11,257 bases of DNA, from contig JALSTF010000153.1 in assembly GCA_026983895.1 (NCBI GenBank), positions 1 to 11,257 of the forward strand, in the 5' to 3' direction. Source of the DNA: Sulfurovum sp. GTDB lineage: Bacteria; Campylobacterota; Campylobacteria; Campylobacterales; Sulfurovaceae. The number at the start of each line of letters is the position of its first letter. Positions within the stretch are counted from its first letter, which is position 1. Below the pieces are notes generated by a model that was not told the origin of the DNA, did no database searches, and saw only the letters and a list, made by a program, of their open reading frames with translations. The translations under genes and the position numbers were made by a program. Positions 1 through 7,325 of this stretch are shown here, one piece after another.

Positions 1-436
1 GAACGATATTGAGTGTTGCTTCCGCTTTCTTCTTCTCTTTAAAGGAAGTGTAAAGCTGTTTGCTCATAGGCATACCCAGAAAAGAGATCGCTGCAAGCAG
101 GATGGAAAAGAGGATGCTTATCAACAGTATGCTCTTGAGTACCTTGTTTGCTTTAAGGCCCAGAGCATAGAGGGCAATGAGTTCGTTGTCCTGTGAGAGC
201 TTGATCAATGTGTTGGTGACCGCAGCAATGAAAGAGAGAGGTATGGTATAGAAGATGATATTGGGAAGAGAATAGCTGTAAAGTTGAAGCAGTTCCAAAA
301 AATCTATCTGTATCTTGGATGTCAGCGCAGAGATCTTGACAAGGTAGACCAGTGAAATGATCATGAAAAAAGGGAGGAAAATAGTCAAAAATGATTTGGT
401 GAAATTTGACGAGACGTACCCTTTGACATTAACCAT
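1..436 (-). CDS. LptF/LptG family LPS export permease, partial (C-terminus outside window)
   Basis: Inner-membrane permease of the YjgP/YjgQ (LptF/LptG) family. With LptB and LptC these move lipopolysaccharide from the inner membrane into the Lpt bridge. Only the first 145 residues are present; the frame stays open to the left edge. Three hydrophobic segments are visible: about residues 16-36, 56-78 and 100-120. Between the second and third lies SQDNELIALYALGLK (residues 81-95), the conserved cytoplasmic helix that contacts the ATPase in this family. The start is the ATG at 436, which overlaps the prepilin peptidase stop by 8 bases (ATGGTTAA), so translation is probably coupled. Whether it is LptF or LptG cannot be decided from this half. 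It is the last gene of the glmU operon visible here. Confidence 0.85.
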   Translation of the reverse strand, partial: MVNVKGYVSSNFTKSFLTIFLPFFMIISLVYLVKISALTSKIQIDFLELLQLYSYSLPNIIFYTIPLSFIAAVTNTLIKLSQDNELIALYALGLKANKVLKSILLISILFSILLAAISFLGMPMSKQLYTSFKEKKKAEATLNIV

Positions 437-1169
437 ATATGATCTTCTCCAGCAGTTGAGCCGCCTCTGTACTGTACAGATAGACGATAAAGGTGGCCAG
501 TGCCAGGAAAGGGACAAAAGGAACACCTCTCTCACGATAGAGTAACGCAGGGATTATCGCCAGTATGGCAGAGAGGAAAAGTGCTGCAAAGAAGTTTGGA
601 AACCCGAGCAGTGCTCCCATGGTCCCCGCCACGATGACATCGGCACCTCCCATGGCCTGTCTTCTGGCGATGAGGGAGGAGAACAGGCCGATGAGCCAGA
701 GGCCTCCCGCTGCAATGGCCGCGTAGAGGGCTGCATGAAGGAAGTCTGGCTGTATCAGGGCAAAAATCAATGCGGCAAAATTGACATTGTCAGGTACGGC
801 CATATATTTAAAGTCGATCATGACCAATGCAAAAAGGGCAGCAAAAGAAGCCGCTGCGAAAGGAAGATACCAGACAAGCCCCAGCTTCATATAGAGCAGG
901 ACAAAGAGGACACCGGTAAAAAATTCAACGACAGGATACTGTGCCGAAATCTTTTCGTGGCAAAAATAGCATTTCCCGCGAAGGAGAAGCCAGGAGACGA
1001 TAGGGATATTGTGCCACCATTTCAATGGTGTCTGGCAGCTTTGGCATTTGGAAGCCGGGAAAACGATGCTCTCGCCTTTGGGGATACGGTAGATGACCAC
1101 ATTTAAAAAGGAACCGATCAATGTTCCAAAAATAAAGATCACAAAAGCGATCAAGGCTGTTTCTGTCAT
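429..1169 (-). CDS. Prepilin peptidase (type IV leader peptidase, A24 family)
   Basis: Polytopic inner-membrane aspartic protease that cleaves the leader of type IV prepilins or pseudopilins and may N-methylate the new N-terminus. The 246-residue protein has the full bifunctional layout. An N-terminal hydrophobic segment (about 5-25) is followed by a cytoplasmic domain with two CxxC pairs (C42/C45 and C67/C70) that bind zinc in this family, then several membrane segments. Catalytic aspartates are D119 (MIDFKYMAVPD) and D177 (MGGADV). The second motif reads GGAD where GxGD is usual, and the lysine commonly found after it is absent; both deviations are mild. It starts at ATG 1169, overlapping the uppS stop by 4 bases (ATGA), with GGAGG just upstream inside the end of uppS. 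No pilus gene lies nearby, so its substrates are encoded elsewhere. Confidence 0.93.
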   Translation of the reverse strand: MTETALIAFVIFIFGTLIGSFLNVVIYRIPKGESIVFPASKCQSCQTPLKWWHNIPIVSWLLLRGKCYFCHEKISAQYPVVEFFTGVLFVLLYMKLGLVWYLPFAAASFAALFALVMIDFKYMAVPDNVNFAALIFALIQPDFLHAALYAAIAAGGLWLIGLFSSLIARRQAMGGADVIVAGTMGALLGFPNFFAALFLSAILAIIPALLYRERGVPFVPFLALATFIVYLYSTEAAQLLEKIIYG

Positions 1170-1855
1170 GATAATCCTCCAAATCGTCTGGTACGCTGTT
1201 CGAAATCGGTAATGATCTCGTCAAGTTCCTGGGGCGTGAAATCAGGCCACAGTGTCTCAGTAAAATAAAATTCTGCATAAGATATTTGCCAGAGAAGATA
1301 GTTGGAAACACGTTCTTCTCCGCTGGTACGGATGAGCAGGTCGATATCGCTGTAGGGGGTTTGCAAAGCTCCAGAGATATCTTTTTCGGTGACGTGCTTT
1401 TTACCTTCTGCAATAAGTCGGTTCACGGCATGGGTGATCTCTGCCCTGCCTCCATAGTTAAGCGCGAGGATATGTATCAGATCGGTATTGTGTCTGGTCT
1501 TTTCCTCAGTGAGTCGGATACGTTCCTGCAGTTTGGGGGAGAAAGCTTCAATATCGCCTATAGCCATGAACTTTACATTGTTTTCCTGGTAAGTCACCAG
1601 CTCTTTTTGCAGATAGCGGTCGAGCAGTTTCATCAAAAATTCGACCTCTAGTTTCGGACGTTTCCAGTTCTCCGTGCTGAAGGCATAGAAAGTGACGGTC
1701 TCGATGCTGGGGTGCTTGGCACAGTAAGTGGTGACATCACGGATGATCTCAGCGCCTTTTTCATGCCCTTTAGTGCGGTTGAGACCGCGCTGCGCCGCCC
1801 ATCGACCGTTTCCGTCCATAATCACTGCAAGATGTTGAAGCGGCTGCTTAATCAT
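1166..1855 (-). CDS. uppS: Isoprenyl transferase (undecaprenyl diphosphate synthase)
   Basis: Cytosolic cis-prenyltransferase that adds isopentenyl diphosphate units to farnesyl diphosphate. Its product is the C55 lipid carrier for peptidoglycan and O-antigen or glycan assembly. All family motifs are visible, numbered from the ATG: IMDGNGRWA with catalytic D14, FSTENW (59-64), LNYGGRAEI (132-140), RTSGEERVSN (176-185) and WQISYAEFYF (189-198). The length of 229 residues is normal. The start is chosen as ATG 1855, which overlaps the coaBC stop by 8 bases. An in-frame TTG at 1861 would add two residues and cannot be excluded, as neither has a clear Shine-Dalgarno. UppS sits with GlmU in the same operon, so two peptidoglycan/LPS precursor enzymes are co-expressed. 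Confidence 0.95.
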   Translation of the reverse strand: MIKQPLQHLAVIMDGNGRWAAQRGLNRTKGHEKGAEIIRDVTTYCAKHPSIETVTFYAFSTENWKRPKLEVEFLMKLLDRYLQKELVTYQENNVKFMAIGDIEAFSPKLQERIRLTEEKTRHNTDLIHILALNYGGRAEITHAVNRLIAEGKKHVTEKDISGALQTPYSDIDLLIRTSGEERVSNYLLWQISYAEFYFTETLWPDFTPQELDEIITDFEQRTRRFGGLS

Positions 1856-3116
1856 CGGCAAGACTTTTGGAAACGTTGAGGATCGTACCGGCGAGGGTCA
1901 GTTTGTCTGATCTTCCCAGGGGCTGTATGCCATTTTCGGTCACAAAAGTGATCTCATTTTCCTCTGTGCCGAAGCTGCTGCTGTTTTTGAGAAGATTATA
2001 GCAGACGGCATCTACCTCTTTTTGGGAGAGAAGTGCTTTGGCATGCTCCAGTCCGTTTTGTGCATCCATTTCTGCTTTGAAGGCAACCGTGCGTATGCCG
2101 TCTTTGTTGAGCGAGGCAAGAATATCCGGTGTTTGGACCAGTTCCAGGCTCCAGTTCTCACCCAGTGCTGATTTTTTGAGTTTTCCGTTCTGTGGAAATT
2201 TCGGTCTGAAGTCGGAGACTGCCGCGACCATAAAGAGAAAAGGTATTTTCTGGATGAGCATACGCGGATCGGAACTGTTCATACTGGCTTTGCTCATAAC
2301 GCCTTTTTTTGCAACACGTATGGCATCCTGGGTGTACTCGAGCATCTCCTGTGCACTTTCTACGTCAATAGTGTACAGGGAGGAAGGAAGACCTTCTTTA
2401 TCTGCTGTGGTCAGATAGCAGACATCTGCACCCCGAAGATAGAGGGAAAGTGCTATCGCTTTGGCCATTTTCCCCGAAGAATAGTTGCTCAGGTAGCGTA
2501 CGTCGTCTATTTTTTCTCTGGTGCCGCCGCCCGTGACAACGACGCGGCGGTCTGTCCAAAAAGGATCTTTGAGCAGTACCCTGGCAGTCTCGAAAAAGAT
2601 ATTCTCAGGGTCTGCCAGTGCACCGTTGCCGATATCACCGCAGGCCAGAAGTTTTTCCTGGGGCTGAATGATCGTATAGTCATTGACCCCAAGCATTTTC
2701 AGAGAACCGGAAGTGTAGTGATTTTTGAGCATCTGCGTATTGGCCGCAGGCGCGACAAGCATAGGACCTTCAAAGGCAAGTGCTGCCTGAAGAAGTATAT
2801 TGTCTGCGATCCCTTTGCTCAGTTTGTTGAGGCTGTTTGCCGTAGCTGGTGCTATGACAAAAGCATCACACTTTTTGCCAAGCTCAATATGGTTGAGTGC
2901 ACTGCTCCAGCTCTCGCTTTCCCCGGTCAGTACAGGGTTGCGTGTCAGTGCTTCAAAGGTAAGTGCGGAGACAAATCGTGCAGCACTGGGGCTCATGACG
3001 ACATGTACCTCTGCCCCTGCCTTGATGAAAAGTCTGGCAAGATCGCATGCCTTGTAAGCAGAAATGCTGCCTGTGACACCAAGCAGGACAGTTTTTCCTG
3101 TTAAGTTTATTTGCAT
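1848..3116 (-). CDS. coaBC: Bifunctional phosphopantothenoylcysteine decarboxylase / phosphopantothenate-cysteine ligase
   Basis: Two consecutive steps of coenzyme A synthesis: CoaB joins cysteine to 4'-phosphopantothenate, and CoaC (FMN-dependent) decarboxylates the product. The CoaC half (residues 1 to about 185) shows LGVTGSISAYK (12-22), the catalytic histidine H76 in LNHIELG, APATANSLNKLS (89-100), PAANTQM (123-129, usually PAMN) and the redox-active cysteine region ACGDIGNGALADP (C159). The CoaB half shows GGGTREKIDDVRYLSNYSSGKMAKAIA (196-222), AAVSDFRPK (298-306), the lysine-rich KLKK (312-315), AFKAEM (345-350) and a C-terminal YNLLKNSSSFG. About 20 extra residues (270-293) precede AAVSDF. 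Length is 422 residues, slightly above the usual 400. The start ATG 3116 overlaps the glmU stop by 10 bases. Confidence 0.95.
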   Translation of the reverse strand: MQINLTGKTVLLGVTGSISAYKACDLARLFIKAGAEVHVVMSPSAARFVSALTFEALTRNPVLTGESESWSSALNHIELGKKCDAFVIAPATANSLNKLSKGIADNILLQAALAFEGPMLVAPAANTQMLKNHYTSGSLKMLGVNDYTIIQPQEKLLACGDIGNGALADPENIFFETARVLLKDPFWTDRRVVVTGGGTREKIDDVRYLSNYSSGKMAKAIALSLYLRGADVCYLTTADKEGLPSSLYTIDVESAQEMLEYTQDAIRVAKKGVMSKASMNSSDPRMLIQKIPFLFMVAAVSDFRPKFPQNGKLKKSALGENWSLELVQTPDILASLNKDGIRTVAFKAEMDAQNGLEHAKALLSQKEVDAVCYNLLKNSSSFGTEENEITFVTENGIQPLGRSDKLTLAGTILNVSKSLADD

Positions 3117-4408
3117 GAATCAGCTCCAAAAAATTTGTAGAAGAAATTTTTGACCGTCTTCATAGGGGCTCTGGAAATGGCAAGGTCGCCCTGTTCCACA
3201 TCTTTGTTTACGGTTGTTCCTGCTGCGATCATCACATCATCTTCGATGGTTACAGGTGCGACAAGTTGTGTATCGGATCCGACAAAAACATTTTTTCCGA
3301 TGATCGTCCTGTATTTGTTCTTCCCGTCATAATTGCATGTGATAACTCCGGCACCGATATTGGAGCCCTCATCTATGCTTGCATCGCCAATGTAGGCGAG
3401 ATGGCCCGCTTTGACTCCGGTCAATGTCGATTTTTTCACTTCGACGAAGTTCCCGATATGGGTATCGATGAGTCGGGAGCCCGGCCTGATACGTCCCACA
3501 GGCCCGACATCGGAGTTCTCGATGTGTGAGTCTTCTACAACGGAGTGGGTCTTGATGTGGGCATTGATCAGGGTTGAAGCTCCCTGTATGCTGACCCCGT
3601 TCTCCAAAATACATTCCCCTTCGAAAACAGCACGGCAGTCAATATAGATCGTTTCGGGAAGACGCATGATGACCCCTTGCATCATGAGTGTTTTTTTGAT
3701 ACGCCGCTGCATGATCTCTTCGGCGTGTGCCAGATCGAGCTTGGAGTTGACCCCTTTGAATTCCTCTTCGGGTACGGTGACCGGATGTACCTCCAGCCCT
3801 TCATCGACCGCCATTTTGACGATATCGGTAAGATAGTACTCTTTTTGGGCATTGTTGTTGTCGAGATTGGGGATGAATCGTTCAAGTACTTCGGTATCGA
3901 CCGCATAGATGCCCGCATTGACCGTGGTGACTTTGAGCTGCTGCGGGGTGCAGTCTTTTTGCTCTACGATCTCCTGCACTTTATCCTCTTCGATAATGAC
4001 GCGCCCGTAGCCGCTGGGATCGTCCAGCGCTATGACAGACATGTTGATCGCCACGTTTCCTGAAGTAAGTGCCTCCAGTGACGCTTTGGTGATGAGAGGC
4101 ATATCGCCGTTGAGAATGAGGGTGCGGCTGTGTTTGGTGTGCACCCCTTTCATCGCTCCGCCGGTACCGGGGAACTGCTGTGCATCCTGCATATGAAAGC
4201 GGATACCTTCATAGCATGTTTCGATCTGCTCCTGGATACGTTCGGCCTGATGGTAGAGTACGACGACGATATCGTCACTGATCTGCCTGGCGGCATCGAT
4301 CGCGTGAAAGAGCATCGGTTTGCCAGAGATGGTGTGAAGGACTTTTGGCAGAGTGGATTTCATACGTGTTCCCTGGCCTGCAGCAAGGATAACAACACTT
4401 ATCGACAT
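3107..4408 (-). CDS. glmU: Bifunctional UDP-N-acetylglucosamine pyrophosphorylase / glucosamine-1-phosphate N-acetyltransferase
   Basis: Makes UDP-GlcNAc from glucosamine-1-phosphate, acetyl-CoA and UTP for peptidoglycan and lipid A. The N-terminal uridyltransferase (about 1-225) has LAAGQGTRMKSTLPKVLH (8-25), GTGGAM (81-86), NGDMPL with metal-binding D102, GYGRVI (133-138), NAGIYAV and KGVNSKLDLA (218-227). The C-terminal left-handed beta-helix (about 250-415) has GRIRPGS (305-311), NFVEVKK (320-326), the acetyltransferase catalytic histidine H336 in GHLAYIGDA, and GAGVITCNYDGKNK. The usual GTGH reads GTGG. Length 433 fits epsilonproteobacterial GlmU, which has a short C-terminal tail. First gene of a five-gene operon, transcribed from the promoter just upstream. 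ATG 4408 is preceded by AAAAGG about 8 bases away. Confidence 0.96.
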   Translation of the reverse strand: MSISVVILAAGQGTRMKSTLPKVLHTISGKPMLFHAIDAARQISDDIVVVLYHQAERIQEQIETCYEGIRFHMQDAQQFPGTGGAMKGVHTKHSRTLILNGDMPLITKASLEALTSGNVAINMSVIALDDPSGYGRVIIEEDKVQEIVEQKDCTPQQLKVTTVNAGIYAVDTEVLERFIPNLDNNNAQKEYYLTDIVKMAVDEGLEVHPVTVPEEEFKGVNSKLDLAHAEEIMQRRIKKTLMMQGVIMRLPETIYIDCRAVFEGECILENGVSIQGASTLINAHIKTHSVVEDSHIENSDVGPVGRIRPGSRLIDTHIGNFVEVKKSTLTGVKAGHLAYIGDASIDEGSNIGAGVITCNYDGKNKYRTIIGKNVFVGSDTQLVAPVTIEDDVMIAAGTTVNKDVEQGDLAISRAPMKTVKNFFYKFFGADSCK

Positions 4409-4451
4409 TTTTTGAACCTTTTGGATAGAATTGCATAAACTAATTATCGTG

Positions 4452-4457
4452 ATTATA
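4452..4457 (-). promoter_or_regulatory. Putative -10 box for the glmU operon
   Basis: On the minus strand the 74-base glmU/trmA spacer contains a perfect TATAAT. It would start transcription about 35 bases before the glmU ATG. No good -35 (TTGACA) is found at the proper distance, as is usual for housekeeping promoters in Campylobacterota. The same A/T-rich stretch may also serve trmA on the other strand (TATATC at 4454-4459 is a weak candidate). Confidence 0.5.
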
Positions 4458-4483
4458 TCGAATTGAAATTAAGGGTGTGCACC

Positions 4484-5605
4484 ATGACATGTAAACATTT
4501 CGGAAGCTGCGGTTCCTGCAGTCTTTACGAGCAAAGCTATGCAGAGCAGCTTCAAGCCAAAAAAGAAAGGGTTTCTGCTTTGCTTTCTCCGTTTTATAAA
4601 GGGAGTCTTGAGCGTGATGATTCTCCCGATTCACACTACCGGGCAAGGGCAGAGTTCCGTATCTGGCATGAGGGTGACAGGTGCGACTACGCGATGGGAA
4701 ATATGCAGAAAAATGGGGCTGTGACCATAGCAGAGTGCCCCAAGGTCATCGTGCCGATCGAAAAAAGAATGTGGAAGATGCTGGAGAAGATCAATGCTTC
4801 AACCCAGGTGCTCAAACACAAACTCTTTGCCGTAGAATTCCTGGCTACCACGACGGATGAGTGCCTTGTTACGATGCTTTACCACAGAAAACTTGACGAA
4901 GCATGGAGCGAGGAGGCCAAAGCGCTTGAAGCGGCACTTGAGTGCAAGGTGATGGGGCGGAGCCGGAAACAGAAGGTAGTCCTCTCCGATGAGTTCGTGA
5001 CCGAAACGCTTTTGATTGACGGGAAGGATGTGCATTATGTGCAGTACGAGAGCGGGTTCACCCAGCCCAACCCTGCGGTGAACGTCAAAATGATAGAGTG
5101 GGCGATCGCGCAGGCGAAAAAATGCGGCGGCGGGGATTTCCTTGAAGCCTATTGCGGTCTGGGGAACTTCACGCTGCCGCTCTCACACTATTTTGACAAG
5201 GTGCTGGCAACGGAGATCTCCAAACGCTCCATTCAGGCTGCACAGGAGAATTGCGCCCTTAACGGTGTGGAGAATATCACCTTCGCCAGGCTGGCTTCGG
5301 AGGAGATGACAGAAGCGCTTAACGGTGTGCGTGCATTCACGCGCCTCAAAGAGATCGACCTGGCATCCTATGATTTCGCTACGGTCCTGGTCGACCCTCC
5401 GCGCGCCGGACTCGATGCGGGCACGACAGGCCTCATTTCGAACATCGACAGGATCATTTACATCTCCTGCAACCCCGAAACGCTGGCAAGAGACCTGGAG
5501 ACCCTGACAAAGACCCATGCCGTTACCGCTGCAGCGATCTTCGACCAGTTCCCGCATACCGAGCATGTGGAGAGCGGGGTATTTTTGGAAAGGAAAAGAG
5601 ACTGA
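4484..5605 (+). CDS. trmA: tRNA (uracil-54-C5)-methyltransferase, TrmA type, with Fe-S-type cysteines
   Basis: SAM-dependent enzyme that makes 5-methyluridine at position 54 of the tRNA T-loop. TrmA-specific sequence is clear: SHYRARAEFRIWHEGD (50-65), VLKHKLFAVEFL (109-120), LYHRKLDEAW (132-141) and GFTQPNPAVNVKMIEWA (191-207). The methyltransferase core has EAYCGLGNF (221-229), DPPRAGLD (304-311), the catalytic nucleophile C329 in YISCNPETLARDLE, and the general base E363 in HVESGV. The N-terminus has CKHFGSCGSC (C3-x5-C9-x2-C12), and a further cysteine C85 lies in AECPKV. These match the four-cysteine [4Fe-4S] pattern of RlmD/RumA, which E. coli TrmA lacks. ATG 4484 is chosen because AAGGG lies about 10 bases upstream; an upstream TTG at 4463 would add seven residues. 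An RlmD-like rRNA target is a less likely alternative. Confidence 0.9.
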   Translation: MTCKHFGSCGSCSLYEQSYAEQLQAKKERVSALLSPFYKGSLERDDSPDSHYRARAEFRIWHEGDRCDYAMGNMQKNGAVTIAECPKVIVPIEKRMWKMLEKINASTQVLKHKLFAVEFLATTTDECLVTMLYHRKLDEAWSEEAKALEAALECKVMGRSRKQKVVLSDEFVTETLLIDGKDVHYVQYESGFTQPNPAVNVKMIEWAIAQAKKCGGGDFLEAYCGLGNFTLPLSHYFDKVLATEISKRSIQAAQENCALNGVENITFARLASEEMTEALNGVRAFTRLKEIDLASYDFATVLVDPPRAGLDAGTTGLISNIDRIIYISCNPETLARDLETLTKTHAVTAAAIFDQFPHTEHVESGVFLERKRD

Positions 5606-6034
5606 TTACATCAAATGACGGTGCTCCACCATCGCGCAGAGGTTCTGTACTACGGTCATGCCTGCATTTCTTGCTTTTTCTGCGGCGGCATTGTTGACCA
5701 GTCCCTGCTGACCCCAGAAGACTTTGATATCGCCTCGTTCAATGCAGGCATCGGCAATGGCATCGAAAGCAGCAGGTTTTCTGAAGATGTCCACCATGTC
5801 GACCTCAAAGGGGATCTCGGCAAGTGACCGGTAAACCTTTTCGCCAAGAATGGTCTCCTCTTTCGGGTAGACAGGAACGATCTTGTATCCGACTTCTTTG
5901 AGGTATTTGGCCACGCGGTGGCTTGCTTTGGTTTCATCGGGAGAGAGTCCCAGGACCGCAATGGTCTTTACGTTTTCAAATATTTCTCTGATTTCATCGG
6001 GGTTGCTGTTGACAGTCGGGAATTCACACTCCAT
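5606..6034 (-). CDS. CoA-binding domain protein (YccU-like)
   Basis: Small stand-alone CoA_binding_2 protein of 142 residues, a Rossmann-like fold that binds CoA or a related nucleotide in family members; its cellular role is not known. Visible features are the glycine-rich nucleotide loop AVLGLSPDETKASHRVAKYL (26-45), GYKIVPVYPKEETILGEKVYRSL (49-71), DMVDIFRKP (79-87), FWGQQGLVNNAAAEKARNAGM (106-126) and the conserved tail QNLCAMVEHRHL (130-141), where the cysteine is typical of the family. The start ATG 6034 has AAAGGA about 6 bases upstream. The gene is convergent with trmA and its stop codon directly abuts that of trmA, leaving no room for a terminator. It is divergent from ilvA and shares a 53-base promoter region with it. 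Confidence 0.88.
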   Translation of the reverse strand: MECEFPTVNSNPDEIREIFENVKTIAVLGLSPDETKASHRVAKYLKEVGYKIVPVYPKEETILGEKVYRSLAEIPFEVDMVDIFRKPAAFDAIADACIERGDIKVFWGQQGLVNNAAAEKARNAGMTVVQNLCAMVEHRHLM

Positions 6035-6052
6035 GATTTATCCTTTATTGGT

Positions 6053-6058
6053 TATAAT
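6053..6058 (+). promoter_or_regulatory. Putative -10 box for ilvA
   Basis: Perfect TATAAT that would start transcription near 6065, about 22 bases before the ilvA ATG at 6088. It lies in the left arm of an 8-base inverted repeat (TTATAATT-CGTTTC-AATTATAA, 6052-6073). A second plus-strand TATAAT at 6069-6074 is too close to the start codon and Shine-Dalgarno to serve well. Confidence 0.5.
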
Positions 6059-6066
6059 TCGTTTCA

Positions 6067-6072
6067 ATTATA
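6067..6072 (-). promoter_or_regulatory. Putative -10 box for the CoA-binding protein gene
   Basis: On the minus strand, the right arm of the inverted repeat at 6052-6073 reads TATAAT. It would start transcription near 6060, about 25 bases ahead of the ATG at 6034. It faces the ilvA -10 box, so the two start points would overlap and polymerase probably cannot occupy both at once. Confidence 0.45.
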
Positions 6073-6087
6073 ATGAGGAAAAGATTA

Positions 6088-7299
6088 ATGTTAGATTTAC
6101 AGCAGATCCAAACAGCCTATGAAAGAGTGCAGGGCGTGGCACATAGAACACCTTTCTCCTATGCGCCTATTTTAAGCCAGATAAGCGGTTATGAGGTGTA
6201 TTTGAAAAAAGAGAACCTTCAGCGTACCGGAGCATTTAAGCTGCGCGGGGCTTTCAACCGTATCGCATCACTGGTGGAGCAGGGAGACAGGGGCGGGGTT
6301 GTAGCGGCAAGTGCCGGGAATCATGCACAGGGTGTTGCTTTTTCTGCGAAGCATTTTGGTATTGAAGCAACGATCGTGATGCCGGAGTCCACTCCCTTGA
6401 CCAAAGTACAGGGGGTCAAAGAGTTCGGAGCGAACGTGATACTCCACGGCAGCAATTACGATGAAGCTTATGCCTATGCGGTGACATTCGCAAAGGAGAA
6501 CAATACGACATTCGTCCATCCTTTTACCGATGAGGAGGTGATGGCGGGACAAGGGACCATTACACTGGAAATGCTCGAAGAGGTGGAGGACCTTGATGCA
6601 ATGATCGTTCCTGTCGGCGGCGGCGGACTGATCTCCGGTATGTCAGTGGCTGCAAAAACGCTGCGTCCCGAAATGAAGATCATAGCGGTATCTGCCAAAG
6701 GTGCACCGGCCATGAAGAACTCTTATGATGCCAAACAGCCCTTGGATACCACCTCTGTCCGGACCATTGCAGACGGTATCGCCGTGCGGGACACTTCTCC
6801 GGTCACTTTGGAATACATCCTGAAGTATGTGGACCGTTTTGAGTCTGTCTGCGAAGATGAGATTGCTTCGGCTATCCTTTTCCTTCTTGAGAAACAGAAA
6901 GTATTGGTCGAAGGGGCAGGATCGGTCGGTGTAGCGGCATTGATCCATGGCAAGATCGATCTTCCCAAAGGCTCTAAAGTAGGGATCGTACTCAGCGGCG
7001 GGAATATTGATGTAACGATGCTCTCCCTTATCATTGAAAAAGGTTTAATGAAATCGGCACGAAAAATGAAACTGATGGTCACTCTGATGGACAAACCCGG
7101 AGCTCTCCAGTCCTTTACACAGATACTCACAGATGTAGGTGCGAACATTGTGCAGATAGGCTATGACAGAACTTCTATTGATCTTGAATTTGGAGATGCC
7201 CATGTCTCCGTTGCTTTGGAAACCAAAGGGGAAGAGCATCAGGAGCTCATCCGAAAAAAGCTCCAAGAGGGCGGTTTCGCTTTTAAAGAAGAGCACTGA
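6088..7299 (+). CDS. ilvA: Threonine ammonia-lyase with one C-terminal ACT domain
   Basis: PLP enzyme that deaminates threonine to 2-oxobutanoate, the first committed step to isoleucine. The catalytic domain (about 1-320) has the PLP lysine K51 in GAFKLRGAF, SAGNHAQGVA (75-84), the phosphate-binding loop PVGGGGLISG (175-184) and VLSGGNID (301-308). An ACT domain follows (about 327-399, from MKLMVTLMDKPGALQSFTQIL), the usual site of allosteric control by amino acids. The length of 403 residues fits the single-ACT class rather than the longer E. coli IlvA with two regulatory repeats. ATG 6088 is chosen over ATG 6073 because GAGGAA lies 7 bases upstream, and the upstream ATG would fall inside the promoter repeat. 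It may be biosynthetic or catabolic; the presence of ilvB in the window favours biosynthesis. Confidence 0.94.
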   Translation: MLDLQQIQTAYERVQGVAHRTPFSYAPILSQISGYEVYLKKENLQRTGAFKLRGAFNRIASLVEQGDRGGVVAASAGNHAQGVAFSAKHFGIEATIVMPESTPLTKVQGVKEFGANVILHGSNYDEAYAYAVTFAKENNTTFVHPFTDEEVMAGQGTITLEMLEEVEDLDAMIVPVGGGGLISGMSVAAKTLRPEMKIIAVSAKGAPAMKNSYDAKQPLDTTSVRTIADGIAVRDTSPVTLEYILKYVDRFESVCEDEIASAILFLLEKQKVLVEGAGSVGVAALIHGKIDLPKGSKVGIVLSGGNIDVTMLSLIIEKGLMKSARKMKLMVTLMDKPGALQSFTQILTDVGANIVQIGYDRTSIDLEFGDAHVSVALETKGEEHQELIRKKLQEGGFAFKEEH

Positions 7300-7303
7300 T
7301 CGC

Positions 7304-7311
7304 TATACAAT
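7304..7311 (+). promoter_or_regulatory. Possible weak promoter for the ppx/gppA gene
   Basis: TATACAAT in the 59-base gap after ilvA contains TACAAT, five of six matches to a -10 box. It could give the phosphatase gene its own transcript with a leader of about 40 bases. No -35 is seen, and read-through from ilvA is equally possible. Confidence 0.25.
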
Positions 7312-7325
7312 CACATGAAAGGTAG

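Noticed and set aside
735..1106. A 123-codon plus-strand frame opposite the prepilin peptidase gene
   Set aside because: It is antisense to a gene with full catalytic motifs and has no recognisable domain.
3677..4063. A 128-codon plus-strand frame opposite glmU
   Set aside because: It is the shadow of the well-conserved glmU reading frame and has no ribosome site or motif of its own.
5255..5330. Repeated CTTAACGGTGTG within trmA
   Set aside because: It encodes the LNGV found twice in the protein (259-262 and 279-282), also seen in part in E. coli TrmA (NGVREF), so it is coding coincidence and not a functional repeat.
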